This document shows, in pieces, positions 1-7,001 of a stretch of 64,000 nucleotides of DNA. The translations under genes and the position numbers were made by a program. Origin of the DNA: Pseudodesulfovibrio sp. S3 (GTDB lineage Bacteria; Desulfobacterota; Desulfovibrionia; Desulfovibrionales; Desulfovibrionaceae); the NCBI RefSeq assembly GCF_004025585.1, contig NZ_QTZO01000008.1:1-64000 (forward strand), read 5' to 3'. The notes beneath the pieces are model-generated. The model saw only the letters and a list, made by a program, of their open reading frames with translations. It made no database searches and was not told the DNA's origin. The first letter of the stretch is position 1, and every line of letters starts with the position of its first letter.

Positions 1-258
1 GTCCATGGGGGTGGGCGTGGTTTCGGTTGGGGGCAGCCTTTGGGACTGTTGGCGCACAAAGAACCCGGAACGGGGACGGGATTCGATGACACCCTTGCGT
101 TCCAGTTCAAGGTATGCCTGGTTTACGGTGGAGACGGATACGCCCAGCCTGTTGCTGAAGCCCCGGAGCGAGGGGAGTTTGTCGCCAAGCCCCAAGGCTC
201 CCGAAGCTATCAGGGCCATGATGTTTTTCTCTACGCTTTGATATCGGTATGTTTTCAT
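1..258 (-). CDS. MocR/PdxR-type GntR-family regulator, N-terminal part (runs off window)
   Basis: The 86 visible residues form a GntR-type winged helix-turn-helix. It reads MKTYRYQSVEKNIMALIASG, then a segment containing GDKLPSLRGFSNRLGVSVSTV and ERKGVIESRPRSGFFV, which is the classic GntR DNA-binding pattern. A linker rich in Pro and Thr follows at the window edge. In MocR-type proteins such a linker leads into an aminotransferase-like PLP domain, but that part lies outside the window, so the subfamily is inferred. The gene is divergent from azlCD, which it probably controls. An inverted repeat sits between them at 302-320. Confidence 0.8.
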   Translation of the reverse strand, partial: MKTYRYQSVEKNIMALIASGALGLGDKLPSLRGFSNRLGVSVSTVNQAYLELERKGVIESRPRSGFFVRQQSQRLPPTETTPTPMD

Positions 259-301
259 GACGTATTCTGAAACTGTTATGTGTCTATTTTGTTTGTTCTG
301 T

Positions 302-320
302 ATCTGTACTGGTTACAGAT
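302..320. promoter_or_regulatory. Inverted repeat between the MocR-type regulator and azlC
   Basis: ATCTGTA, five bases, TACAGAT is a perfect 7-bp inverted repeat in the divergent intergenic region. Its position suits an operator for the regulator encoded at 1-258. Binding by that protein is inference. Confidence 0.4.
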
Positions 321-398
321 TTTCCGCTTTACTGCAAGCCAGGGATGAATAAGATTAACCGGGCCATGGCCCGACAAACTTTCAAAGAGACACTCCTT

Positions 399-1109
399 AT
401 GACCATTGATGCCATTGCTGGAGAGCAGGCTGATTCTCCGATGATGTCGGCAGTCAAACAGGTGGCCCCCATTGTCATGGGGTACCTGCCTGTGGGCGCG
501 GCCTATGGGGTCCTGGCCCAGCAGGCCGGATTGTCCATGCTCAACACCGTGCTCATGTCGGTCCTGGTATATGCAGGGTCGGCCCAGCTCATCGGTGTGG
601 CCATGTTCGCCACCGGATTGAATCCGCTCTCCATCATCGCCACCACCTTCGTGGTCAACCTGCGCCACCTGCTCATGAGCGCTTCCCTGGCCCCGAATCT
701 CAAGTCGTGGAACAAGTGGGAGCTGGCCCTGTTCGCCTATGAAGTCACGGACGAGTCCTTTGCCGTGCACTCGGTTCGGTTTGCCCGCGGCGACCTGAAC
801 AAGACAACCTGTTTCGGCATAAACGCCATTGCCCAATCCTTTTGGATACTGTCTTCCTGGGTGGGCTACCTGGCCGGTTCGTCGATTCCGAACGTGGAGC
901 CGCTGGGCATAGACTACGCCTTGCCCGCCATGTTCATTGCGCTGTTGGTCATGCAGGTGAAGAACAAGCTGCACTTGCTGGTGGCCGGATTCAGCGGACT
1001 GGTGTCCATCGCGCTGATCCAGGCCGGGGCGGACCAATGGAGCGTCATTCTCGCCACCGTTATCGGCGCCTCGTTCGGCGCAGGAGTGGAATCATGGACC
1101 AGAAAATAG
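399..1109 (+). CDS. azlC: AzlC family branched-chain amino acid exporter, large subunit
   Basis: Membrane protein of the AzlC family. Together with a small AzlD partner, these proteins export branched-chain and some other amino acids. The family signature near the N-terminus (QVAPIVMGYLPVGAAYGVLA) and the motif VNLRHLLMSASLAP are both present, with several hydrophobic segments. Start choice: an ATG at 345 would add 18 residues but has its purine run touching the start codon. The ATG at 399 follows AAAGAGA at better spacing, and an ATG at 441 is also possible. The last 16 bases overlap azlD, which indicates translational coupling. Confidence 0.85.
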   Translation: MTIDAIAGEQADSPMMSAVKQVAPIVMGYLPVGAAYGVLAQQAGLSMLNTVLMSVLVYAGSAQLIGVAMFATGLNPLSIIATTFVVNLRHLLMSASLAPNLKSWNKWELALFAYEVTDESFAVHSVRFARGDLNKTTCFGINAIAQSFWILSSWVGYLAGSSIPNVEPLGIDYALPAMFIALLVMQVKNKLHLLVAGFSGLVSIALIQAGADQWSVILATVIGASFGAGVESWTRK

Positions 1110-1420
1110 TGTTCCTGACCATTGTCGGCATGTTGGCCGTGACCTATGTGCCGCGCATGGTACCTCTGGTGGCCCTGGCCTCCCGTACCCTGCCCGAGTC
1201 CGTGGTACGCTGGCTTTCCTTCGTACCCGCTGCCGTGCTTTCGTCCATGCTCTTTCCGGCGCTGCTCTTGAAAGACGGCCATTTCAATTTTGCACCGGAC
1301 AATTATTTCCTGTGGGCAGCCATCCCCGCATTCCTCCTGGCCTGGCGTACCAAGTCCTTTTTCGGCACTGTGGCACTGGGCATGGTCCTGGTGGCGGCCG
1401 GCCGGTACTTTCTCGGATAG
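1094..1420 (+). CDS. azlD: AzlD family transporter, small subunit
   Basis: A 108-residue membrane protein with about four hydrophobic segments. It contains VTYVPRMVPLVALASRTLP, the typical AzlD motif, and ends in GMVLVAAGRYFLG. It begins inside the end of azlC with AGGAG seven bases upstream. AzlC and AzlD form a two-component amino acid exporter in the inner membrane. A racemase gene follows after 10 bases, which suggests one operon handling amino acid export and interconversion. Confidence 0.85.
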   Translation: MDQKIVFLTIVGMLAVTYVPRMVPLVALASRTLPESVVRWLSFVPAAVLSSMLFPALLLKDGHFNFAPDNYFLWAAIPAFLLAWRTKSFFGTVALGMVLVAAGRYFLG

Positions 1421-1430
1421 GGGTTGTCTC

Positions 1431-2120
1431 ATGAAGACCATTGGTTTGCTCGGCGGCATGAGCTGGGAATCCTCACTGGAATATTATCGCGTCATGAATG
1501 AGGAAGTGAAAACTCGGCTGGGTGGTCTGCATTCCGCCAAAATTCTCATGTACAGCGTGGATTTTGCTCCGCTCCGCGAGCTGATGCTTGCCGGAGACTG
1601 GGGCGGGGTGGGCCAACATCTGTCCGAAGGCGCCCGGACCCTGGCACAGGCCGGGGCCGACCTTATTGTCATCGGGACCAACACCATGCACAAACTGGCT
1701 CCGCAGGTGGCGGAAGCGGTGTCTGTCCCTCTGGTGCATATTGCTGACGCCACGGCTGATGCGGCACGGGCGCAGGGGTATTCCAAGGTTGCGTTGCTCG
1801 GCACCATTTTCACCATGGAAGACGACTTCTACAGGCAGCGTCTCGTGGACCATGGGTTCGAGGTGCTCGTGCCCGAGGCGGATGACCGCAAACTGGTGGA
1901 CCGCGTCATCTTTGACGAACTGTGCAAGGGCGCGTTGCTGGACGGCTCCCGCGCCGAGTTTCTGCGCATTATCAGTGAACTGGCCGTGCAGGGTGCCGAG
2001 GCGGTTATCCTTGGCTGCACCGAAATCGGCCTGCTGGTCCGGCCCGGCGATACCGAAGTTCCCACTCTGGACACCTGCCGGATCCACGCGGTCAGGGTGG
2101 TCGCCGAAGCCCTTTCCTGA
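1431..2120 (+). CDS. Aspartate/glutamate racemase family protein (YgeA-like)
   Basis: 229 residues of the Asp/Glu racemase fold, starting MKTIGLLGGMSWESS, almost the same as E. coli YgeA. These are cofactor-independent racemases that use two opposed acid/base residues. The C-terminal catalytic Cys is present in ILGCTEIGLLV. The N-terminal motif reads GTNTMHK where YgeA has CTNTMHK. YgeA is described as an atypical L-Asp/Glu racemase with a Thr/Cys pair, and the Thr is kept here. AGGGG precedes the ATG. It lies 10 bases after azlD and ends before a terminator at 2196. Confidence 0.85.
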   Translation: MKTIGLLGGMSWESSLEYYRVMNEEVKTRLGGLHSAKILMYSVDFAPLRELMLAGDWGGVGQHLSEGARTLAQAGADLIVIGTNTMHKLAPQVAEAVSVPLVHIADATADAARAQGYSKVALLGTIFTMEDDFYRQRLVDHGFEVLVPEADDRKLVDRVIFDELCKGALLDGSRAEFLRIISELAVQGAEAVILGCTEIGLLVRPGDTEVPTLDTCRIHAVRVVAEALS

Positions 2121-2195
2121 TCACCAATTCCTCCCACCGTCCGGAAAACAAATCACATGCTTGACCCGCGCCGGTAACATGGTATTCCTTGTGGG

Positions 2196-2216
2196 CGCAC
2201 CGGGGGTGCGTTTTTT
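2196..2216 (+). terminator. Rho-independent terminator after azlCD-racemase
   Basis: CGCACC, loop GGG, GGTGCG, then six T. It lies between the racemase stop and the acyl-CoA synthetase start on the same strand. Confidence 0.75.
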
Positions 2217-2243
2217 CAGTCGCGTAATCATCTGGGAGGGTGT

Positions 2244-4133
2244 GTGAGCGATTCTATCAAGACATTGAAAGACCTGTTGGCCGAATCCGTGGAAAAGCAT
2301 GCCGACCGGGTAGCTCTCGGGTTCGTGAATGGTGAGCCGATCACCTATGCCGAGCTTGCCGGGCATGTGCGAGATTTTCAGACCGTGCTCAAGGGACTGG
2401 GGATCAAGCCCGAGGACAAGGTCGCCATCATCAGCGAAAACATGCCCAATTGGGCCATTGCCTATTTTTCCATCACCACCATGGGGGCCGTCGTTGTTCC
2501 CATTCTTCAGGAATTCCACCACAGCGCGGTTCATCATATCCTGCGTCATTCAGAAGCCAAGATGGTGATCGTTTCCAGACGCTATGCCGAGAAGGTGGAG
2601 GGGGAGAATTTCCCCAATCTCGAAACGGTCGTGATCATGGACGATTTTTCCTTGGAGGACGAAGAGGGAAAACTGACGCCTTACAGGGACGCTCTGGAAT
2701 CCGCCAAAGAGCGTATGGAGCAGATCGGCGAAGCGGCCATGGAACGCATGGAACAGTTCGGCGAAGCGGCCATGGACAAGTTGCCGGATTCAGCCAGGGA
2801 AAAGGTGGACAAGTTCAGTGATACGGCCAGGGAGAAAGTCGAAAAGCTGAGTGGTAGCTATAAGGAAAGGGTGGAGCGGTTTTCCGATTCCGCCATGAAA
2901 CAGGTTTATAAACTGAGTGGTTCGGCCCGGAAGTTTATTGACCGCAGAACAGGGAAAGTCTTTGCCCTGACCGAAGACCATGTGGCAGCCATTCTCTATA
3001 CCTCGGGGACCACAGGCCATTCCAAGGGGGTGGTGCTGACCCACCGGAATCTGGTGCAGAACTGTTTGTCCGGTGTTTTGACCATCCCGGTTTTTCATAC
3101 CGACCGCTTCCTGTCCGTCCTGCCCATGGCCCACACGTATGAATGTACGGTGGGATTGATAGTTCCCATGCATTGCGGCAGTGCGGTCTATTACCTGCAA
3201 AAGCCGCCGACCCCAAAGACATTGCTGCCTGCCATGCAGAAGGTCAGGCCCACGGTCATGAATGTGGTGCCGTTGATTATCGAGAAAATCTACAAGACCA
3301 GAATCAAACGGAAGCTTACCGGATCGGGAGTGGCCCGCGGGCTCATGAAGATCGGTCTGACCCGTCGAAAGCTGTCACAGGTGGCGGGCAAGAAGCTTGT
3401 CGAGGCCTTTGGCGGCGAATTGCGCTGTATGTGCATAGGCGGTGCGCCCCTGTCTGCCGAAGTGGAGTTGTTTCTGACCGATGCCAAGGTTCCGTATGCC
3501 ATCGGTTACGGCATGACCGAGGCCTCGCCGTTGCTGGCCGGTATAGAGCCGGGCAGGCAGCGTCTCCGGGCCATCGGCCCGCCTCTGCCGGGCGTTGAAA
3601 TCATGATAGACTCCCCGGACCCGGAAACGGGCGAGGGAGAGGTTTTGGCAAAAGGTCCCAATATCATGCGGGAGTATTACAAGGCCCCCAGCGATACCAA
3701 AGATACCTTCACCGAGGACGGCTGGCTCAAGACCGGTGATCTCGGCAAGATAGAGGATGGATATCTGTACCTCAAGGGGCGGCTCAAGAATGTCATTATC
3801 GGTCCCAGCGGTGAGAACATCTACCCGGAAGAGGTTGAATCAATAATTAATTCGAATAATTATGTTCAGGAATCTCTGGTGTATGAGTCGGAAGGAAAGG
3901 TGTTGGCCCGGATTCATCTCAACTATGATGTTCTGGATGAAGAATTCGGCGTCAGCAAGAAGATCGAATCTGAAGTGCGCAAGAAAGTTGAGAAAATCAT
4001 GGAGGATATCCGGGTGGAAGTGAATTCCAAGGTATCCACTTTTGCTCGCCTGCATCGTGTCGTCGAGCAGGTTGAGCCGTTTGAGAAGACGCCGACACAG
4101 AAGATCAAACGATTTATTTATCTGGACCGATAG
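2244..4133 (+). CDS. Long-chain acyl-CoA synthetase with inserted 11-residue repeat block
   Basis: AMP-forming fatty acyl-CoA ligase (FadD/AMP-binding superfamily, 629 residues). It activates fatty acids with ATP and CoA. Core motifs are present: LYTSGTTGHSKGVVLTH (about 251-267), YGMTEASPLL (422-431), GWLKTGDLG (493-501) and a C-terminal TPTQKIKRF lysine region. The start is GTG with GGGAGG upstream. The unusual part is residues 156-232, seven consecutive 11-residue units such as ERMEQFGEAAM and DKFSDTAREKV. These are amphipathic, charged, and inserted between the N-terminal lobe and the ATP-binding loop. Such 11-mers resemble lipid-surface-binding helices, which could tether the enzyme to membranes. 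That role is inference. Confidence 0.92.
   Translation: MSDSIKTLKDLLAESVEKHADRVALGFVNGEPITYAELAGHVRDFQTVLKGLGIKPEDKVAIISENMPNWAIAYFSITTMGAVVVPILQEFHHSAVHHILRHSEAKMVIVSRRYAEKVEGENFPNLETVVIMDDFSLEDEEGKLTPYRDALESAKERMEQIGEAAMERMEQFGEAAMDKLPDSAREKVDKFSDTAREKVEKLSGSYKERVERFSDSAMKQVYKLSGSARKFIDRRTGKVFALTEDHVAAILYTSGTTGHSKGVVLTHRNLVQNCLSGVLTIPVFHTDRFLSVLPMAHTYECTVGLIVPMHCGSAVYYLQKPPTPKTLLPAMQKVRPTVMNVVPLIIEKIYKTRIKRKLTGSGVARGLMKIGLTRRKLSQVAGKKLVEAFGGELRCMCIGGAPLSAEVELFLTDAKVPYAIGYGMTEASPLLAGIEPGRQRLRAIGPPLPGVEIMIDSPDPETGEGEVLAKGPNIMREYYKAPSDTKDTFTEDGWLKTGDLGKIEDGYLYLKGRLKNVIIGPSGENIYPEEVESIINSNNYVQESLVYESEGKVLARIHLNYDVLDEEFGVSKKIESEVRKKVEKIMEDIRVEVNSKVSTFARLHRVVEQVEPFEKTPTQKIKRFIYLDR
2709..2939 (+). 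repeat. Seven tandem 33-bp units encoding amphipathic 11-mers
   Basis: In-frame repeat inside the acyl-CoA synthetase. The units read ERMEQIGEAAM, ERMEQFGEAAM, DKLPDSAREKV, DKFSDTAREKV, EKLSGSYKERV, ERFSDSAMKQV and YKLSGSARKFI. Position 1 is acidic (Tyr in the last), position 2 is Lys or Arg, position 3 is hydrophobic and position 11 is hydrophobic in every unit. There are no gaps. Confidence 0.9.
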
Positions 4134-4154
4134 AAAACGTCAGGCATGAAAAAA

Positions 4155-4186
4155 GGGCGCAACCCATCGGGTTGCGCCCTTTTTTT
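4155..4186. terminator. Bidirectional terminator between acyl-CoA synthetase and cyclophilin
   Basis: Perfect 11-bp stem GGGCGCAACCC / GGGTTGCGCCC with loop ATC. It is flanked by A-run and T-run, so it can serve both converging genes. Confidence 0.9.
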
Positions 4187-4194
4187 GTTCTGGA

Positions 4195-4740
4195 TTACTG
4201 TACGTCGGCCGCAACCTGCATGCGCACTATCTTGTCCGGATTCGATACCGAACCGCTGCCGCCGGAGCCTTTCTTGATCTTGTCCACGAATTCCATGCCC
4301 GAGGTCACTTTCCCCCATACCGTGTACTGGTGGTCGAGAAACGGGGCCGGGGCAAAGCAGATGAAGAACTGGCTGTCCCCACTGTCCGGGTTCTGGGAAC
4401 GGGCCATGCCCACGGTGCCGCGTTCGAACGGGGTATACGTGAATTCGGCGGGGAGATTCTTGCCGGAGCCGCCGCGGCCCGTGCCGGTGGGGTCGCCGGT
4501 TTGGGCCATGAAGCCGTCGATGACCCGGTGGAAGACGATGCCGTCGTAGAATCTCATCCGGGTCAGTTCCTTGATGCGGGCCACATGGATCGGGGCCAGG
4601 TCAGGGAACATCTCGATGACCACCCGCCCGTCTTCCAGGTCCAGGTACAGGGTGTTTTCCAGGTCGGCAGCATTGGCTGTGGAAAAGGCGAACATGACCA
4701 GCAAGATGCTGGCGAGCAGGGATTTCAGTATGATTTTCAT
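4195..4740 (-). CDS. Periplasmic peptidyl-prolyl cis-trans isomerase (cyclophilin)
   Basis: 181-residue cyclophilin with an N-terminal signal peptide (MKIILKSLLASILLVMFAFS, cleavage likely after TANA). It catalyses proline isomerisation of exported proteins. Family motifs are FYDGIVFHRVIDGFMAQTGD, GTVGMARS, DSGDSQFFICFA and LDHQYTVWGKV, including the catalytic Arg in FHRV. The ATG at 4740 was chosen because it begins directly with the signal peptide. An upstream in-frame ATG at 4773 would add 11 residues. It resembles PpiA of enterobacteria in size and location. Confidence 0.92.
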   Translation of the reverse strand: MKIILKSLLASILLVMFAFSTANAADLENTLYLDLEDGRVVIEMFPDLAPIHVARIKELTRMRFYDGIVFHRVIDGFMAQTGDPTGTGRGGSGKNLPAEFTYTPFERGTVGMARSQNPDSGDSQFFICFAPAPFLDHQYTVWGKVTSGMEFVDKIKKGSGGSGSVSNPDKIVRMQVAADVQ

Positions 4741-4769
4741 CGTGTTTCCGTACTGTTGACTTGAGTGTT

Positions 4770-6002
4770 TCATGGGCCGTTTTGGGCCAGCTTCGTCAGA
4801 ATGTCCACGTGGACCGGCAGGCATTTGTTCAGGCAATACCTGTCCAGAATGGTCTGTCTCGCCGCCCGTCTGAGCGGTGTCAGTTCCGTTTGGCGGGTCA
4901 GAGCTTCCAGAGTGGCTTTAGCTATTTTTTCCGGGGAATGGAAGTCCGTTTTGAGGCCGTTTTCTCCGAAGCGGATGACTTCACGTACCGGTTCGGTGTC
5001 GGAGGCGACCACAAGACAGCCGCAAGACATGGCTTCAAGCAGGGACCAGGAGAGCACAAAGGGCCAGGTCAGGTAGACATGGGCCGAGGATGCCTGGAGT
5101 ACCTGCTTGTATAGGCCGTAGGGGAGCGGGCCCGTGAAGTGGACGCGGTTTTGGTCCACCTTGATCTTTTGCTGCATGCATGCCTTGTAGGAGGCGTTGT
5201 TCGGTAGCCTGGGACTGTAGCAGGTGCGGTCCTCGCCCACGATGAGTACGTGGCATTCAGGCCGTGCATCCAGGATAGCCGGTAGTGCTTCGTAGAATTG
5301 GGGGAAACCGCGGTATGGTTCCAGGCCGCGGGCGCAGTAAGTGACCAGTTCGCGGGCTCCGGTCAGGTCCGCGCCCGGGATGTTCAGGCCCGAGATCGGC
5401 AGCAGGCCTTCATCGGCAGGGGCAAAATAGCTGGTGTTGATGCCGTCGTGAATCTGGGTGATCTTGGACTGGAACTCCGGCGGGAATTGGGCCTGTTGCC
5501 AGGCCGTGGGCGTCACTCCTGCGTGACAGGAGGCCAGATCATGCAAGGTGGTGGAGTTGCGCATTCGCAACTGGGCATCCTGGATTTCGGTTCTCGGCCG
5601 ACCGTCGAACAGCACCTCTGCGCTTTGCGTATTGAAATACCATTCGAAATAACCGACGAACGGCGTGTCCGGGAATGCATCTTTCAGGAACAGGGTCTGT
5701 CCCCACCCGGAATGGCCGAGGATGACGTCGGGGATGAATCCACGGTTTTTGATGTCGAGGCAAAGCTTGAGCATGGCTGCACCGTGGCGGACCCCCTCGT
5801 CAAACCCTTTGCTCAGGATATGTATGTCGTTGCCGGTGGCGGCGGGTGGAGAGAAAATTGCTTTTGTGACTCCCGGAATGGACCATTCGGGGCGTGGGTT
5901 CTTTGTGGCGAACACCACCTGGTTGCCTTTGATTCTGCCCAGGTATTCGGCAATATGTCTGAATTGTCCGGGAAAGTTGATGTGAGAGATGAGTATGCGC
6001 AT
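4770..6002 (-). CDS. Glycosyltransferase, GT4-like
   Basis: 410 residues with the two-Rossmann GT-B architecture. The N-terminus is MRILISHINFPGQFRHIAEYL. The C-terminal half carries the nucleotide-sugar binding pattern around ALLEAMSCGCL-like text (SWSLLEAMSCGCLVVASDTEPVREV), typical of group 1 glycosyltransferases. It is likely cytoplasmic and involved in surface polysaccharide or glycan synthesis. The acceptor and sugar are not predictable. It lies 57 bases after a CheY-like gene on the same strand, so they may be co-transcribed. Confidence 0.85.
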   Translation of the reverse strand: MRILISHINFPGQFRHIAEYLGRIKGNQVVFATKNPRPEWSIPGVTKAIFSPPAATGNDIHILSKGFDEGVRHGAAMLKLCLDIKNRGFIPDVILGHSGWGQTLFLKDAFPDTPFVGYFEWYFNTQSAEVLFDGRPRTEIQDAQLRMRNSTTLHDLASCHAGVTPTAWQQAQFPPEFQSKITQIHDGINTSYFAPADEGLLPISGLNIPGADLTGARELVTYCARGLEPYRGFPQFYEALPAILDARPECHVLIVGEDRTCYSPRLPNNASYKACMQQKIKVDQNRVHFTGPLPYGLYKQVLQASSAHVYLTWPFVLSWSLLEAMSCGCLVVASDTEPVREVIRFGENGLKTDFHSPEKIAKATLEALTRQTELTPLRRAARQTILDRYCLNKCLPVHVDILTKLAQNGP

Positions 6003-6059
6003 GGGGGCCAGGAATTATGGAGCGGGGTGCATTGGCGGAAAATTCTGCATTGTGCTGGC

Positions 6060-6431
6060 CTAGTTGCTTCCAAGGCAACGGGAGATATAGCTCTGGAGTT
6101 CCTGCCGGTCCAATGGCTTGGCCATGAACAGGGTGGCGCCCAGTTTGAGCAGATTGGAAATGTCGTTGATGCCGACAACGGCAGACATGATGATGATGGG
6201 CAGGGAGTCAAACTGTTGATCGCCTCGCAGGGTCTGGATGAGTTGCTGCCCGTCCATTTCCGGCATCATTATGTCGGTCAGGAGCAGGTCGAAGTCATTG
6301 CTGGCCAGGAGGGTTTCATAGGCGTGTTTCCCATGGGGGCTGACAAAAGCGGTATGCCCCAACTCTTCGACGATTTTGACAGCGAGTTTTTGGGAGATTC
6401 TGTCGTCTTCGGCAATGAGTATTTTAGCCAT
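6060..6431 (-). CDS. Single-domain response regulator (CheY-like)
   Basis: 123-residue stand-alone receiver domain. The acidic pair is in ILIAEDDRIS, the phosphoacceptor Asp is in LLLTDIMMPEMDG, the conserved Ser or Thr position is in IIIMSAVV, and the conserved Lys is in MAKPLD. It has no output domain, so it probably acts by protein contact in a phosphorelay. GAGG lies eight bases upstream of the ATG. The partner kinase is not in the immediate neighbourhood. Confidence 0.92.
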   Translation of the reverse strand: MAKILIAEDDRISQKLAVKIVEELGHTAFVSPHGKHAYETLLASNDFDLLLTDIMMPEMDGQQLIQTLRGDQQFDSLPIIIMSAVVGINDISNLLKLGATLFMAKPLDRQELQSYISRCLGSN

Positions 6432-6581
6432 GGAATGATCCTCTTCTCGACGCGACGCGGTTTATGTTGATAAAAAGAGATTCTGTACCGTCACGATGTT
6501 AGCAGTTGAGACTCTAGCATGCCATGGTAAAAAGTAAAGTCCATGATACACCATTTGTCAGCGAAGTGTTCGACAGAGGAT

Positions 6582-6609
6582 GGCCGCGTCTGCGGGAGCA
6601 AACGCGGCC
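6582..6609. terminator. Hairpin downstream of the 80-residue orphan gene
   Basis: 8-bp perfect stem GGCCGCGT / ACGCGGCC with a 12-base loop, just after the stop at 6617 on the minus strand. There is no strong T-run, so terminator activity is uncertain. Confidence 0.35.
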
Positions 6610-6616
6610 GGTTGCA

Positions 6617-6859
6617 TCATACCTTCTTGACGTGCATGCAGTCTTCGAATTCACAGGTTATTTTGTAATTCCCTCCACTTGTTCCCAGGGTGTACTCGTT
6701 GCCGGGGAACAGGGTACAGGCGGCTTCGAATCCGTCGTTGACCATGATGTCCTTGGCCTCGCCGTTGGATTCGAATCTGACGGTGGTCCCGTCGGCAAGG
6801 GTGACCATTTCTCCATGATGTACATCGACGGGCAGATCAGCTTCGGTAAATGATGACAT
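6617..6859 (-). CDS. Small protein of unknown function, 80 residues
   Basis: I do not recognise a family. The sequence starts MSSFTEADLPVDVHHGEMVT and has three Cys: one in AACTLF and two in the tail CEFEDCMHVKKV. It looks like a small all-beta soluble protein with many Gly, Thr and Asp and no signal peptide or membrane segment. The start is supported by a strong AGGAGGAGA six bases upstream. It is divergent from the sigma-54 regulator at 7002, with 142 bases between them. Confidence 0.7.
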   Translation of the reverse strand: MSSFTEADLPVDVHHGEMVTLADGTTVRFESNGEAKDIMVNDGFEAACTLFPGNEYTLGTSGGNYKITCEFEDCMHVKKV

Positions 6860-7001
6860 ATTCTCCTCCTGGTAAGTTGGAAAGGAATCCTCCACGATTC
6901 TCCCATACACCCAGAAAAGAAAAATGAACAGTGCAAAACGTCCGAATAGATGAGGGGCTGGTTTTCGACAGGCAAGTGATGTATGGATCTTTGCAGGAGA
7001 T

